Source: JBQTIP01 sp052388025 (lineage in GTDB: Bacteria > Actinomycetota > UBA4738 > HRBIN12). Taken from it: 33,688 nucleotides of DNA. Numbering within the stretch: the first letter of the stretch is position 1; every line of letters starts with the position of its first letter. The stretch spans positions 1 to 33,688 of the forward strand of contig JBQTIP010000178.1 of NCBI GenBank assembly GCA_052388025.1, in the 5' to 3' direction. Positions 24,168 through 31,826 of the stretch are shown piece by piece. Both the position numbers and the translations under genes were made by a program. The notes under the pieces were generated by a model. That model had not been told where the DNA came from and ran no database searches. It was given only the letters and a program-made list of their open reading frames with translations.

Positions 24168-26012
24168 CTACTCGGGCGGCACAGCTCCCGTGTCGGGATC
24201 GGACGCAACCGGCTCGGAGGCGGGCTGTGGGGCCTGCCCGTCCCCATCTCCCAGCGCAGGCTGCTGCCCGTTCCCGGTCAGCGCGTCTATCGGCATCTCG
24301 AAGGGCTCCCGCTCGCCGAGCTCGGCCATGAGCTGCTCGATCTCGTCGCCGATCAGCTCCTCGCGCTCGAGCAGCGCGTCCCGGACGCCGTCGACCACGT
24401 GGCGCTTGTTCAGGAGGAGCGTACGGACCCGTGCCTTGCAGTCGCTCAGGATCGCTTCGACCTCCTGCCTGGACTGGTGGTCGGACAGGACCGCCCTGAT
24501 CGGGTCACCGTCGAGTGCACTCGGCGCCATCGCGCCGACCGAGATCAGGCTCTTACCCATGCCGAACAGCCCCACGTAGGCCGCGGCGGTGCGTGTGGCG
24601 GCCACCAGGTCTGAGGAGGGGCCCGAGGTCGACTGCCCGAACCAGATCTCCTCCGCGACCAGGCCGGCCAGGGAGACCTGGATACGGGCGAGGAGCTGCT
24701 TCTGGGTCCGCAGGAACATCTCCTCGATCTCCTGATAGCTGACCAGGCCGAGCGCCGACTCGCGCTTCTGGATGGTGATGACCTGGATCTGCATCTCCTC
24801 GCGCTCCAGAGCGTAAGAGGCGACGGCGTGCGCGCCCTCGTGGACCGCCACCATCTCTTTCTCGCGAGCCGTGTACTTCACGTGCTGCTTGAGGCCGATC
24901 TCCTCGGCGAGCTTGGCCTGCCACAGGTCGTCCCAGCGGAGGGCGTCGCGCCCGTCCTGGAGGGCGAAGATCAGGGCCTCGTTCACGATGTTCTTGATCA
25001 TGGCCGGGGAGTACCCCATGGTCATGCGAGCCAGCTTCCCGTAGTCGATCGGCTCGTGCCGGACCTTGGCCAGATAGTAGCGGGCGATGTCCTCCCGGCC
25101 CTCGCCGTCCGGGTTCCCGACGTGGATCTTGCGGTCGAACCGCCCCGGCCGCAGCAGCGCCGGGTCAAGCGTGGACGCGCGGTTCGTCGCCCCGATGATC
25201 AGGATGTTGTAGAAGGGCACCCTGGGCTTCGCGTGGAAGAGGATCCGCTTCACGTGCCGCCACAGCCCGCGCGGGACGATCAGGCCGTCCATCTGGACGA
25301 GGAGCTCGTTCACGATCCCCATCCCGCCCCCACCCATACCCATGCCGCCCATGATGATCCGGTGGGTGGCAGGGTCCGCGGCAACCGAGCGGTCGGAGAC
25401 GGCTCCTCGGCTCCCGCCGAGTGCGTCCAGCTCGTCGATGAAGATGACCGCGCCGCCGTACTTGTCGGACATGTTGCGGGCCTTCGTGAACAGCCGGCGG
25501 ACCTTGAGGTTCCCGATGCCCATGAACATAGCGGCGAAGCCGCTGCCGGTCGCGTAGAGGAACGGCACGCCGGTCGCGCCGGCGACGGCCTTCGCCATCA
25601 GCGTTTTGCCGGTGCCGGGAGGTCCCTCGAACAGGATGCCGTGGGGGGGGTACCCCCCCATCTGCTTGAAGTCCTTGAACCCCTGGAAGAGCCGGAGCAC
25701 CTCCTTGGTGGAGTTCACGGCGGCGGGCTGCCCGCGGACGTCGTCGAACGAGATGTCGTATTCGTTCGGGTAGATCGTGTAGTTGTTCCCCCGGGCGAGG
25801 AACCAGAACATCGCGATGAACTGGATGAGGACGAAGGTGATCGCGAACGCGATGCCGATGATCAGCTGACGGTAGCCGGCCAGGTTGTCCCCGAAGTGGA
25901 AGACGGCGTCGTACGGGCGCACCCCAAGCATGAGGTAGGCGATGACGACGTAGATCCCCAGGATGATGGCGGCACGCTTGATCCATCGCAGGTACCGCCG
26001 GTACGCGATCAT
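24168..26012 (-). CDS. FtsH-like membrane AAA metalloprotease
   Basis: A 614-residue protein with two membrane helices (about 11-30 and 48-73), a AAA module and an M41 peptidase domain. Walker A GPPGTGKT is at 130-137, the pore-loop segment AMFMGIGN at 161-168 and Walker B FIDELD at 191-196. The zinc site HEGAH is at 391-395, with third ligand Asp468 in SGPSSDLV. Unlike typical FtsH, the segment between the helices is short, and a Gly/Met-rich stretch (about 220-232) plus a basic insertion RGLWRHVKRILFH interrupt the AAA domain between Walker B and the sensor region LIIGATNR. It is therefore a divergent FtsH paralogue. The ATG at 26012 has GGGAGG ten bases upstream; AGGGTA at 26046-26051 (TACCCT on the coding strand) is a possible -10. 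cysS follows. Confidence 0.87.
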   Translation of the reverse strand: MIAYRRYLRWIKRAAIILGIYVVIAYLMLGVRPYDAVFHFGDNLAGYRQLIIGIAFAITFVLIQFIAMFWFLARGNNYTIYPNEYDISFDDVRGQPAAVNSTKEVLRLFQGFKDFKQMGGYPPHGILFEGPPGTGKTLMAKAVAGATGVPFLYATGSGFAAMFMGIGNLKVRRLFTKARNMSDKYGGAVIFIDELDALGGSRGAVSDRSVAADPATHRIIMGGMGMGGGGMGIVNELLVQMDGLIVPRGLWRHVKRILFHAKPRVPFYNILIIGATNRASTLDPALLRPGRFDRKIHVGNPDGEGREDIARYYLAKVRHEPIDYGKLARMTMGYSPAMIKNIVNEALIFALQDGRDALRWDDLWQAKLAEEIGLKQHVKYTAREKEMVAVHEGAHAVASYALEREEMQIQVITIQKRESALGLVSYQEIEEMFLRTQKQLLARIQVSLAGLVAEEIWFGQSTSGPSSDLVAATRTAAAYVGLFGMGKSLISVGAMAPSALDGDPIRAVLSDHQSRQEVEAILSDCKARVRTLLLNKRHVVDGVRDALLEREELIGDEIEQLMAELGEREPFEMPIDALTGNGQQPALGDGDGQAPQPASEPVASDPDTGAVPPE

Positions 26013-26105
26013 GACCAGGCAACCTCCCTGCCGGACGCGCACGTTAGGGTACCCCAAGTGTACGCCTTCGCCTCGGAAAACGGGAGAGTTGGACGCTGAG
26101 GCGCC

Positions 26106-26549
26106 CTAAGGCGTGAGCGGGCGCCCCTCGAACGGGATGGACAGGACCACGGTCGTGCGCGTCTGCACACCGCCCGTCTCCCTCAGACGGCGGATGAGAT
26201 CCTCGAGGTCGCCGGTCGTCTTGGTCCGAACCTTGAGGATGTAGTTCGCTTCGCCGGCGACGCTGAAGCAGTCGACGACCTCGTCGAACTCGACCACCCG
26301 ATCGGGAAGGTCGTCGGGCTGGGTCGGATCGAGCGGGATCGCCGCCACAAGCGCCGTTACGAACAGCCCGAGGGCCTCCGGGTCGACGACCGCACGGTAG
26401 CCCCGGATGACCCCGCCCTGCTCGAGCTTGCGGACGCGCTCGTGGACGGAGGAGGCGGAGAGTCCCACGCGGCGACCGACGTCGGCATAAGTGGCCCTGG
26501 CGTCCTCCTGGAGAGCCGCGATTATCTGGAGATCTCGGTCATCGAGCAC
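26106..26549 (-). CDS. Lrp/AsnC-family transcription regulator
   Basis: A 147-residue regulator with an N-terminal helix-turn-helix (about 5-50, LDDRDLQIIAALQEDARATYADVGRRVGLSASSVHERVRKLE) and a C-terminal ligand-binding RAM domain (about 65-135, VVDCFSVAGEANYILKVRT). Such proteins form octameric or dimeric assemblies that sense amino acids. The GTG start at 26549 is six bases after a TATCAT box and has no ribosome site, so it is probably leaderless. It ends 93 bases before the FtsH-like gene on the same strand and is divergent from the reverse-transcriptase-like gene, so it might regulate either; that is inference. Confidence 0.9.
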   Translation of the reverse strand: MLDDRDLQIIAALQEDARATYADVGRRVGLSASSVHERVRKLEQGGVIRGYRAVVDPEALGLFVTALVAAIPLDPTQPDDLPDRVVEFDEVVDCFSVAGEANYILKVRTKTTGDLEDLIRRLRETGGVQTRTTVVLSIPFEGRPLTP

Positions 26550-26555
26550 ACGAGC

Positions 26556-26561
26556 ATGATA
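26556..26561 (-). promoter_or_regulatory. Candidate -10 element of the lrp gene (leaderless)
   Basis: TATCAT on the minus strand lies six bases before the GTG at 26549, with no Shine-Dalgarno sequence between them. Confidence 0.45.
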
Positions 26562-26574
26562 CGGGGGAGCCCGG

Positions 26575-26595
26575 CGGGGGAGGAACGAACCCCCG
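26575..26595 (+). other. GC-rich hairpin between lrp and the RT gene
   Basis: CGGGGG (26575-26580) pairs with CCCCCG (26590-26595) across a nine-base loop. No T-run follows. It lies upstream of both divergent genes and could be a regulatory site, part of a transcript or chance. Confidence 0.35.
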
Positions 26596-26689
26596 AGCGG
26601 CCCATTGCCGCGTCGGCGCGCCCCGGGTAGAACTTCACCTGTCGAACGGCCTCCTCCTCCTCCGGGCCATGAGGGGGAAGGTGTCGCCC

Positions 26690-27412
26690 GTGAGCGCTTC
26701 GGAGGCGAGGTTCGACGCGCGCCTGATCCCGGTTTCCAAGCGGGACGGCGTCCGCTGGCTGACCGTGCTGAACGGTCCGGCCGCGACTGCCTACCGGGCG
26801 CGCGTGGCTCGGGTTGCGCCGCGGATCGAATCCGTCCTCGCTCCCTGCGTGATTGCCAACCGCTTGAGCTTGCCCGCCCGGCCCGCCGCCGGGCCCGGAT
26901 TCCACCTCGAACCCTGGCGCTCGGCCCGGAGGAGGCTCCTCGCCGAGGCGCGGAGGCGACTGGTCACGCGCAGGGCGCTCCTCCTGACGGACGTGAAGGC
27001 GTGCTTCGCGAGCATCCGGCCCGAGATCGTGAACGAGCGCCTCCTCGAGCTCGGCTGCAAGCCGGCGGAGGTCCGACGAATCGCGAACGTGCTCGACGAG
27101 TTCCGGCAGCAGGGCGTCACGGGTCTCCCCGTCGGTCCCGAGCCGTCGGCGATCCTCGCGAACGCGGTCCTGGAGGCGGCCGATCGCGCCATCGCGGTTG
27201 CGGGAGCCGATCACCTTCGGTGGGTGGACGATTTCCTCGTGTTCGCGGCGGACGCCGACCAGGCAGGAGCGGTGCTGGAGCGCCTGCGGTTCTCCCTGGC
27301 GGCCCTAGGGCTCGCCCTGTCGGAGCCCAAGACGCGGCTGATCGAGGACTCCCACCTGGCGCTCGCCGCGATCGAGCGAGGCGCACCGTCCGCTCTCGAG
27401 CCCCGCCTATAA
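26690..27412 (+). CDS. Solitary reverse-transcriptase-like protein
   Basis: A 240-residue protein (from GTG 26690) with the polymerase motifs of a reverse transcriptase. Motif A is LLLTDVKACFASI with Asp101, motif B is GLPVGPEPSAILANAVL, motif C is LRWVDDFLVF with Asp180 and Asp181 in place of YADD, and motif D is LGLALSEPKTRLI. The N-terminus (RLIPVSKRDGVRW) resembles the first RT block. There is no maturase (X), endonuclease or primase domain, and the protein ends soon after motif D, so it is shorter than group II intron or retron enzymes. It resembles the solitary Abi-like or unclassified-group RTs, some of which act in phage defence. AGGGGGAAGG before GTG 26690 decides the start; ATG 26669 is the alternative. 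Its function is unknown. Confidence 0.72.
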   Translation: MSASEARFDARLIPVSKRDGVRWLTVLNGPAATAYRARVARVAPRIESVLAPCVIANRLSLPARPAAGPGFHLEPWRSARRRLLAEARRRLVTRRALLLTDVKACFASIRPEIVNERLLELGCKPAEVRRIANVLDEFRQQGVTGLPVGPEPSAILANAVLEAADRAIAVAGADHLRWVDDFLVFAADADQAGAVLERLRFSLAALGLALSEPKTRLIEDSHLALAAIERGAPSALEPRL

Positions 27413-27413
27413 T
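27408..27413 (+). promoter_or_regulatory. Perfect -10 element of the amidohydrolase gene
   Basis: TATAAT is an exact consensus match, overlaps the stop codon of the RT gene and lies eleven bases before the next ATG at 27425. No good -35 is visible (ACCGTC at the 17-base position). Confidence 0.5.
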
Positions 27414-27424
27414 CGGCGCTCCGG

Positions 27425-28936
27425 ATGCGCACCCTCTATCGGGCTTCCCGCGTGCACACGCTCTCGCATCACCCGGCGGGGGAGTGGATCCTGGTTGACG
27501 ACCGCCACGTCCAGCGCGTGGGAGCCGGCGAGCCGCCCGACGCCGACCGGGTCGTGGAGCTACCCGGAACCACCATCGTCCCAGGCTTCATCGACTCCCA
27601 CGTCCACCTGACGGGAACCGGCGTCCACCACCTGACGCCCGAGGTCGGGGAGGCGGGATCCGCCGAGGAGCTGGTACAAACGGTGCGCCGGGTTGCGGCC
27701 GAGCGCAACGCGCCCACCCTCGTCCATGGTTACGACGAGTCGAGGTGGGCCACGCGGCGGCTGCCGACTCTGGCCGAGCTGGACGCGGCCTCCAAGCATC
27801 CGCTCGTCATCGTGAGGGTGGACGGGCACCTCTCCCTGGCAAACTCACTAGCCGTCGAAGCCGCCGGTATCGCGGCCGAGCCTGGGAGCGAACGCGACCA
27901 GAGCGGGGGACTCACGGGCGTGGTCACCCGCCGGGCGAACGAGCAGCTCCGCCGCTGGTTCCAGCAGCAGTTCTCCGACCACGACATCGAGGAGCTGCAG
28001 CTGCGAGCCGCCGGGATCGCAGCCTCTCGAGGCGTCACGTGCATCCACGAGATGTCGATGCCGAAGGAGCGGGGCCTCCGCGACCTTCAGATCCTCCTTG
28101 GGCATCGCTCCCGCCTTCCCGTCGACGTAGTCACCTACCTCGCAACGACCGACATCCCTCAAGTGATCGACCTGCAGCTGCCGAGAATCGGCGGCGACCT
28201 GCCGCTCGACGGCTCGATCGGCGCGAGGACCGCCCGGCTGTCGGCACCCTACGTGGACGGCGAGGGCGCCGGCGTGGGTTACCTGGACGACGAAGAGCTG
28301 GTCGAGTTCCTGCACGACGCCCACCTCGCCGGGCTCCAGGTGGGAGTGCACGCCATCGGCGACCTGGCCATAGAGCAGGTCGTCGGCGCGTGGGAGCGCG
28401 TCTATCACGCGCTCGACTCTCGAGGGCGACGGCACTTCCGCGCGCGCCGCCACCGCGTCGAGCACTTCGAGATGCCGGGTTCCCAGCAGATCGAGCGGGC
28501 GGCCATGCTCGGTCTGGCCATCTCGGTACAGCCGGCGTTCGACGCCGCCTGGGGGCACCCGGGTGCCCTCTACGATGTGCGCCTCGGGTGGGACCGGGCG
28601 GCGCCCATGAACCCCTTCCGAACCCTCATCGAGCGCGGCCTGGAGGTCGGCGCCGGGTCCGATTCCCCGATCACCGCGCTCGACCCGTTCGAGGGAATCC
28701 GGGCGCTCGAGGCCCATCATGACGCCGGCCAGCGGCTCCGCCGTGAGGAAACCGTCCGCCTGTATACGCAAGGGAGCGCCAGGCTCGCCCACTTGGAGGA
28801 GAAGAAAGGCAGCCTCGAGCCTGGGATGCACGCGGACCTCGCGGCCTACGAAGCGGACCCGCTCACGGCCGACCTGGCCGAGGGGCTCCGGCCCGTCCTT
28901 ACGGTGTCATTGGGACGTGAGGTATTCGCGGCCTGA
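27425..28936 (+). CDS. YtcJ-like amidohydrolase
   Basis: A 503-residue metal-dependent hydrolase of the amidohydrolase superfamily (Amidohydro_3, YtcJ group). The metal site begins with HVH (His59 and His61) in PGFIDSHVHL; further ligands are in VHAIGD and HRVEHFEM, and the conserved Asp is in GAGSDSPIT. The N- and C-terminal strands (RVHTLS, DDRHVQRVGA and GMHADLAAY) form the small beta domain. Substrates of this group, when known, are cyclic amides, ureas or N-acyl compounds; I cannot predict this one. It starts 13 bases after the RT gene but has its own TATAAT box. A possible RNA gene lies downstream. Confidence 0.86.
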   Translation: MRTLYRASRVHTLSHHPAGEWILVDDRHVQRVGAGEPPDADRVVELPGTTIVPGFIDSHVHLTGTGVHHLTPEVGEAGSAEELVQTVRRVAAERNAPTLVHGYDESRWATRRLPTLAELDAASKHPLVIVRVDGHLSLANSLAVEAAGIAAEPGSERDQSGGLTGVVTRRANEQLRRWFQQQFSDHDIEELQLRAAGIAASRGVTCIHEMSMPKERGLRDLQILLGHRSRLPVDVVTYLATTDIPQVIDLQLPRIGGDLPLDGSIGARTARLSAPYVDGEGAGVGYLDDEELVEFLHDAHLAGLQVGVHAIGDLAIEQVVGAWERVYHALDSRGRRHFRARRHRVEHFEMPGSQQIERAAMLGLAISVQPAFDAAWGHPGALYDVRLGWDRAAPMNPFRTLIERGLEVGAGSDSPITALDPFEGIRALEAHHDAGQRLRREETVRLYTQGSARLAHLEEKKGSLEPGMHADLAAYEADPLTADLAEGLRPVLTVSLGREVFAA

Positions 28937-28975
28937 CGTGTCATCCGAGCCGAGCCCGTCGCGAGCCGGCTCCGG

Positions 28976-29004
28976 TTGACAGCCGGAAACCGCCAACCTA
29001 CAGT
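28976..29004 (+). promoter_or_regulatory. Strong sigma70-type promoter of a candidate RNA
   Basis: TTGACA (28976-28981, perfect) and TACAGT (28999-29004) are separated by 17 bases, the best -35/-10 pair I found in the window. Transcription should start near 29011, at a self-pairing sequence and not at a gene. Confidence 0.65.
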
Positions 29005-29010
29005 ACGCAC

Positions 29011-29110
29011 GCGCTACCGCTCTGCGGGAGTGCGCGAGGACCCAAGAGGCTGAGTAGAGAACGCGGCGCCCCGGCGCCGCGGCACCAAAGGTCTCTTGGG
29101 TCCTCTTTCG
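29011..29110 (+). ncRNA. Candidate structured small RNA or leader
   Basis: Starting near the predicted transcription start, the sequence folds well. A first hairpin pairs GCGC (29011-29014) with GCGC (29032-29035 area) around CCGC-TCT-GCGG. A second, long element has a perfect 13-bp stem, 29036-29048 (GAGGACCCAAGAG) with 29093-29105, which encloses a 9-bp GC hairpin (29062-29070 with 29073-29081). TTTCG follows, only a weak T-run, so the end is uncertain and the long stem might be its terminator. There is no coding frame that fits. The next gene has its own -10 box about 90 bases further, which favours a separate RNA over a leader. It does not resemble tmRNA, RNase P, 6S or SRP RNA that I know. 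An actinobacterial small RNA or a terminator pair are the alternatives. Confidence 0.45.
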
Positions 29111-29200
29111 TCCCCTGAGCACGGATCCCGGCCCTTCGGAACAACTCCGACGCCGCCGATGTTCTCAAGCCAGAAACCCCTCTCGGGGATGCGGCGGCAG

Positions 29201-29206
29201 TACAAT
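29201..29206 (+). promoter_or_regulatory. Candidate -10 element of the DUF4193 gene
   Basis: TACAAT (five of six matches) lies 27 bases before the GTG at 29234. It would start transcription near 29213, leaving a short leader with AGGGAT as a possible ribosome site. Confidence 0.4.
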
Positions 29207-29233
29207 CCCCCGACCACAAGACCTAGGGATCTC

Positions 29234-29572
29234 GTGGAAGACATCGAAGAGCAGGTCGAGGACGAAGAGAAGGACGAGGACGCCGAGGGGGCTGAGGTCG
29301 TCGGCGAGCCAGTGGTTGCCGCCCGCGACGCCGACGGCGACGAGGTCGAGTCGATCGAGGGTCTGCTGGTCAAGAAGGAGGCCAGGGCAGAGGAGGAGGA
29401 GGACGATGAGGACTCCGTGCTCTCCCTCTCCCGCGAGGAGCGGCTGGAGCCCTTGGCGGTCAAGGTGGTTCCGCCGCAGCCGACCGAGTTCATATGCAAG
29501 AAGTGTTACCTGGTGAAGCATCGGAGTCAGCTGAAGGACAAGACCAGGATGCTCTGCCGGGACTGCGCCTGA
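29234..29572 (+). CDS. DUF4193 zinc-ribbon protein
   Basis: A 112-residue protein with a highly acidic N-terminal two-thirds (EDIEEQVEDEEKDEDAE) and a conserved C-terminal zinc ribbon: Cys88-x2-Cys91 (FICKKCYLVKHRSQL) and Cys108-x2-Cys111 (CRDCA). The ending FxCxxCxLVxHRSQL is the signature of actinobacterial DUF4193 (as in M. tuberculosis Rv2699c), whose function is unknown. The GTG at 29234 is chosen because it is preceded by AGGGAT and gives the acidic start; the frame is open to 29096 but that region overlaps the candidate RNA and a -10 box. The next frame begins inside its 3' end. Confidence 0.82.
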   Translation: MEDIEEQVEDEEKDEDAEGAEVVGEPVVAARDADGDEVESIEGLLVKKEARAEEEEDDEDSVLSLSREERLEPLAVKVVPPQPTEFICKKCYLVKHRSQLKDKTRMLCRDCA

Positions 29573-31815
29573 GCCTCGCGGGCCTCCGCCTCCCTCTAGC
29601 GCTCGCCATCGTCCTGCTCTCCGGGGCCGCGCTCTCCCTCGCTCTCCCGCCCGCCGACCTCGGTCCTGTGGCTTTCGTGGCGCTTGTGCCGCTCCTCGTG
29701 GCGGTCCGGGATGCGCCGCCCCGGCGAGGCGCGTTCCTGGGCCTCGCGTTCGGGTTCGCCTATTTCGGCGCCGTGCTCTATTGGATCCTGCTGTTCGGGG
29801 AGCTTGCGTGGCTCACGCTCTCGCTCACCTCGGCGGCGTTCATCGCGATATTCGGGCTCTTCGCTCCCGCCGTCTGGAGGAGCGAGCGTCCGTTGCTCTC
29901 CGTCGCGGGCCTGTCGTCGCTCTGGATCGTCGTCGAATGGGCGCGCAGCATGTGGCCGGTCGGTGGATTCACGTGGGGCGGGCTCGGCACCACGCAGGCG
30001 GGCAACGGCTTCCTGATGCCGCTTGCTTCGGTCGCCGGGGTCTGGGGGCTGAGCTTCGTCGTCGTCCTGGTGAATGGGCTGCTGCTGCTCTCGCTGGAGC
30101 GGTGGCGGGGGAGAGGCATCAGGGCGCGAGCCCTCGTGCCGATCGGAGCGTCGGTGGCGCTCGTGCTCGCACCCGGCCTGATCCCGCTGCCCGCTCCCAA
30201 CGGGCCGACCCTCGATGTCGCCGTCCTCCAGGTCGACGTGCGCCGGGCACGGGGCCTTGACCCGTTGGCGGAGGACCGCGCGGTGGCCGAGATGAACGTG
30301 GCGTTGCACGAAGGTCTGACCGAGGACCCGCCGGACCTCGTCGTGTGGGGGGAGAGCGCGCTCGACCCCGGCGCGCAGAGCGGGACGACCTGGGCTCGAG
30401 TCACCGGGGCTATCGCCGACGTTGGAGTCCCCACGCTCGCCGGCGCGGTCACACCGGATCCCGCGGGTCGCTTCCACAACCAGGGACTGCTGTTCGACGC
30501 CAAGGGAACCGTTGTCGACCGCTACACCAAGGTCCATCTGGTCCCGTTCGGCGAGTACGTGCCATGGCGGGCGTACCTGGATTGGATCTCGGCGCTGGGG
30601 CAGATCCCCTACGACATCGTGCCGGGATCCCGGCTCCACACGCTCGAGCTGGACGGTCTCCGGTTCGGCAACGTGATCTGCTTCGAGAACAGCTTCCCGT
30701 CGCTCGACCGTGCCCTCGTCGCCGGCGGCGCGGGGTTCCTGGTGATAACGACCAACAACGCCTCCTACGAGCTCACGGCAGCCTCGCGCCAGCACGTGAT
30801 CATGAGCCGGCTCAGGGCGGTGGAGAACGGCCGGTGGGTCGTCCACGCTGCCGTCTCGGGCATCAGCGCCTTCATCGATCCCACGGGCCGTGTCGTCGCC
30901 CGTACCGGATTGTTCGCTCCCGGGGTCGTGCGGCATCCGATCCGCGCGTCAGCGGCCAGGACCCTCTACACGCGGTTCGGCGACTGGCTCCCCCTGGCCT
31001 CGCTCGCACTGGCGTCCGGCCTCGTACTGGCTCCAGGGCGCCGGCGAGGCCGGGCGGCAGTGGTGCCCTTGTCGGCGAAGCCCCGAACCCTGGTTATCCT
31101 TCCGACGTACAACGAGCGCCCGACGATCGAGGCCGTGCTCGCGGGAGTCCTGGGCGTCGACGGCGTCGACGTGGTCGTGGTGGACGACGCATCGGCCGAC
31201 GGGACCGCGGAGGCCGTGAGGAGGGTGGCGGCGCATGACCGGCGGGTTCGCCTCGTCTCGCGTCCGTCGAAGAGCGGGCTCGCGAGCGCCTACTTGGTGG
31301 GGTTCCGGATCGCCGTCGCGGAGGGATACGACCTCGTCGTCGAGATGGATGCCGACATGTCCCACGATCCGTCGGACCTGCCGAGGCTCCTTGCCGCGGC
31401 AAGCGACCACGACCTCGCGATCGGCAGCAGGTATGTTCCCGGCGGCTCCGTGACCAACTGGAGCCGCCCCCGCCGCGCCCTGTCCAGAGCCGGAAACGCT
31501 TATGCGAGGCTGGCGCTCGGCCTCCCCCTTCGCGACTCGACCAGCGGCTATCGCGTCTTCCGCAGCGCCTCGCTGCGACCGCTCCTTCACAGGCCAATCC
31601 GATCCGATGGCTACGGGTTCCAGATCGAGATGGCTTACCGCGCGTGGACGGCCGGCCACAGCTTGGTCGAGGTTCCCATCACTTTCCGCGAACGTGAGCA
31701 CGGCCACTCGAAGATCTCGCGCCGGATCGTGCTCGAGGCACTTTGGCTGGTAACGGTCTGGGGCATCCGGGCACGCTTCCGCCCCTCTCCACGGGCACGG
31801 GCAGAACGCCCATAA
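29494..31815 (+). CDS. Fused apolipoprotein N-acyltransferase and polyprenol-phosphate mannosyltransferase (Ppm1-like)
   Basis: A 773-residue, two-domain membrane protein. Residues about 30-520 are an apolipoprotein N-acyltransferase (Lnt) with several membrane helices (about 29-235) and a nitrilase domain whose triad is Glu287 (WGESAL), Lys346 (YTKVHLVPFGEYVP) and Cys396 (VICFENS). Residues about 530-765 are a GT2 dolichol/polyprenol-phosphate mannose synthase with PTYNERP, the DDAS motif (564-567) and DADMSHDP (619-626). M. tuberculosis Ppm1 (Rv2051c) has the same fusion. It acylates lipoproteins and makes the mannose donor for lipoglycans. The start is unclear: ATG 29494 overlaps DUF4193 by 79 bases; a CTG at 29569 would give a CTGA overlap with its stop and begin just before the first helix. 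Confidence 0.88.
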   Translation: MQEVLPGEASESAEGQDQDALPGLRLSLAGLRLPLALAIVLLSGAALSLALPPADLGPVAFVALVPLLVAVRDAPPRRGAFLGLAFGFAYFGAVLYWILLFGELAWLTLSLTSAAFIAIFGLFAPAVWRSERPLLSVAGLSSLWIVVEWARSMWPVGGFTWGGLGTTQAGNGFLMPLASVAGVWGLSFVVVLVNGLLLLSLERWRGRGIRARALVPIGASVALVLAPGLIPLPAPNGPTLDVAVLQVDVRRARGLDPLAEDRAVAEMNVALHEGLTEDPPDLVVWGESALDPGAQSGTTWARVTGAIADVGVPTLAGAVTPDPAGRFHNQGLLFDAKGTVVDRYTKVHLVPFGEYVPWRAYLDWISALGQIPYDIVPGSRLHTLELDGLRFGNVICFENSFPSLDRALVAGGAGFLVITTNNASYELTAASRQHVIMSRLRAVENGRWVVHAAVSGISAFIDPTGRVVARTGLFAPGVVRHPIRASAARTLYTRFGDWLPLASLALASGLVLAPGRRRGRAAVVPLSAKPRTLVILPTYNERPTIEAVLAGVLGVDGVDVVVVDDASADGTAEAVRRVAAHDRRVRLVSRPSKSGLASAYLVGFRIAVAEGYDLVVEMDADMSHDPSDLPRLLAAASDHDLAIGSRYVPGGSVTNWSRPRRALSRAGNAYARLALGLPLRDSTSGYRVFRSASLRPLLHRPIRSDGYGFQIEMAYRAWTAGHSLVEVPITFREREHGHSKISRRIVLEALWLVTVWGIRARFRPSPRARAERP

Positions 31816-31826
31816 CGTACATTATG
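31811..31826. promoter_or_regulatory. Imperfect palindrome at the end of the Lnt-Ppm gene
   Basis: CATAACGTACATTATG is a 16-base inverted repeat with a single mismatched pair around a GTAC centre, overlapping the TAA stop. On the minus strand it continues as TTGACATAATG, which contains a consensus -35. No T-run follows. It may be an operator or a weak termination structure. Confidence 0.35.

Noticed and set aside
26575..26690. Retron-type msr-msd RNA before the RT gene
   Set aside because: Only one short hairpin is visible and no pair of flanking inverted repeats with a branching G was found; no support beyond proximity.
29011..29110. tRNA, tmRNA or SRP RNA at the structured segment
   Set aside because: No cloverleaf, no tmRNA tag and no SRP apical motif could be found.
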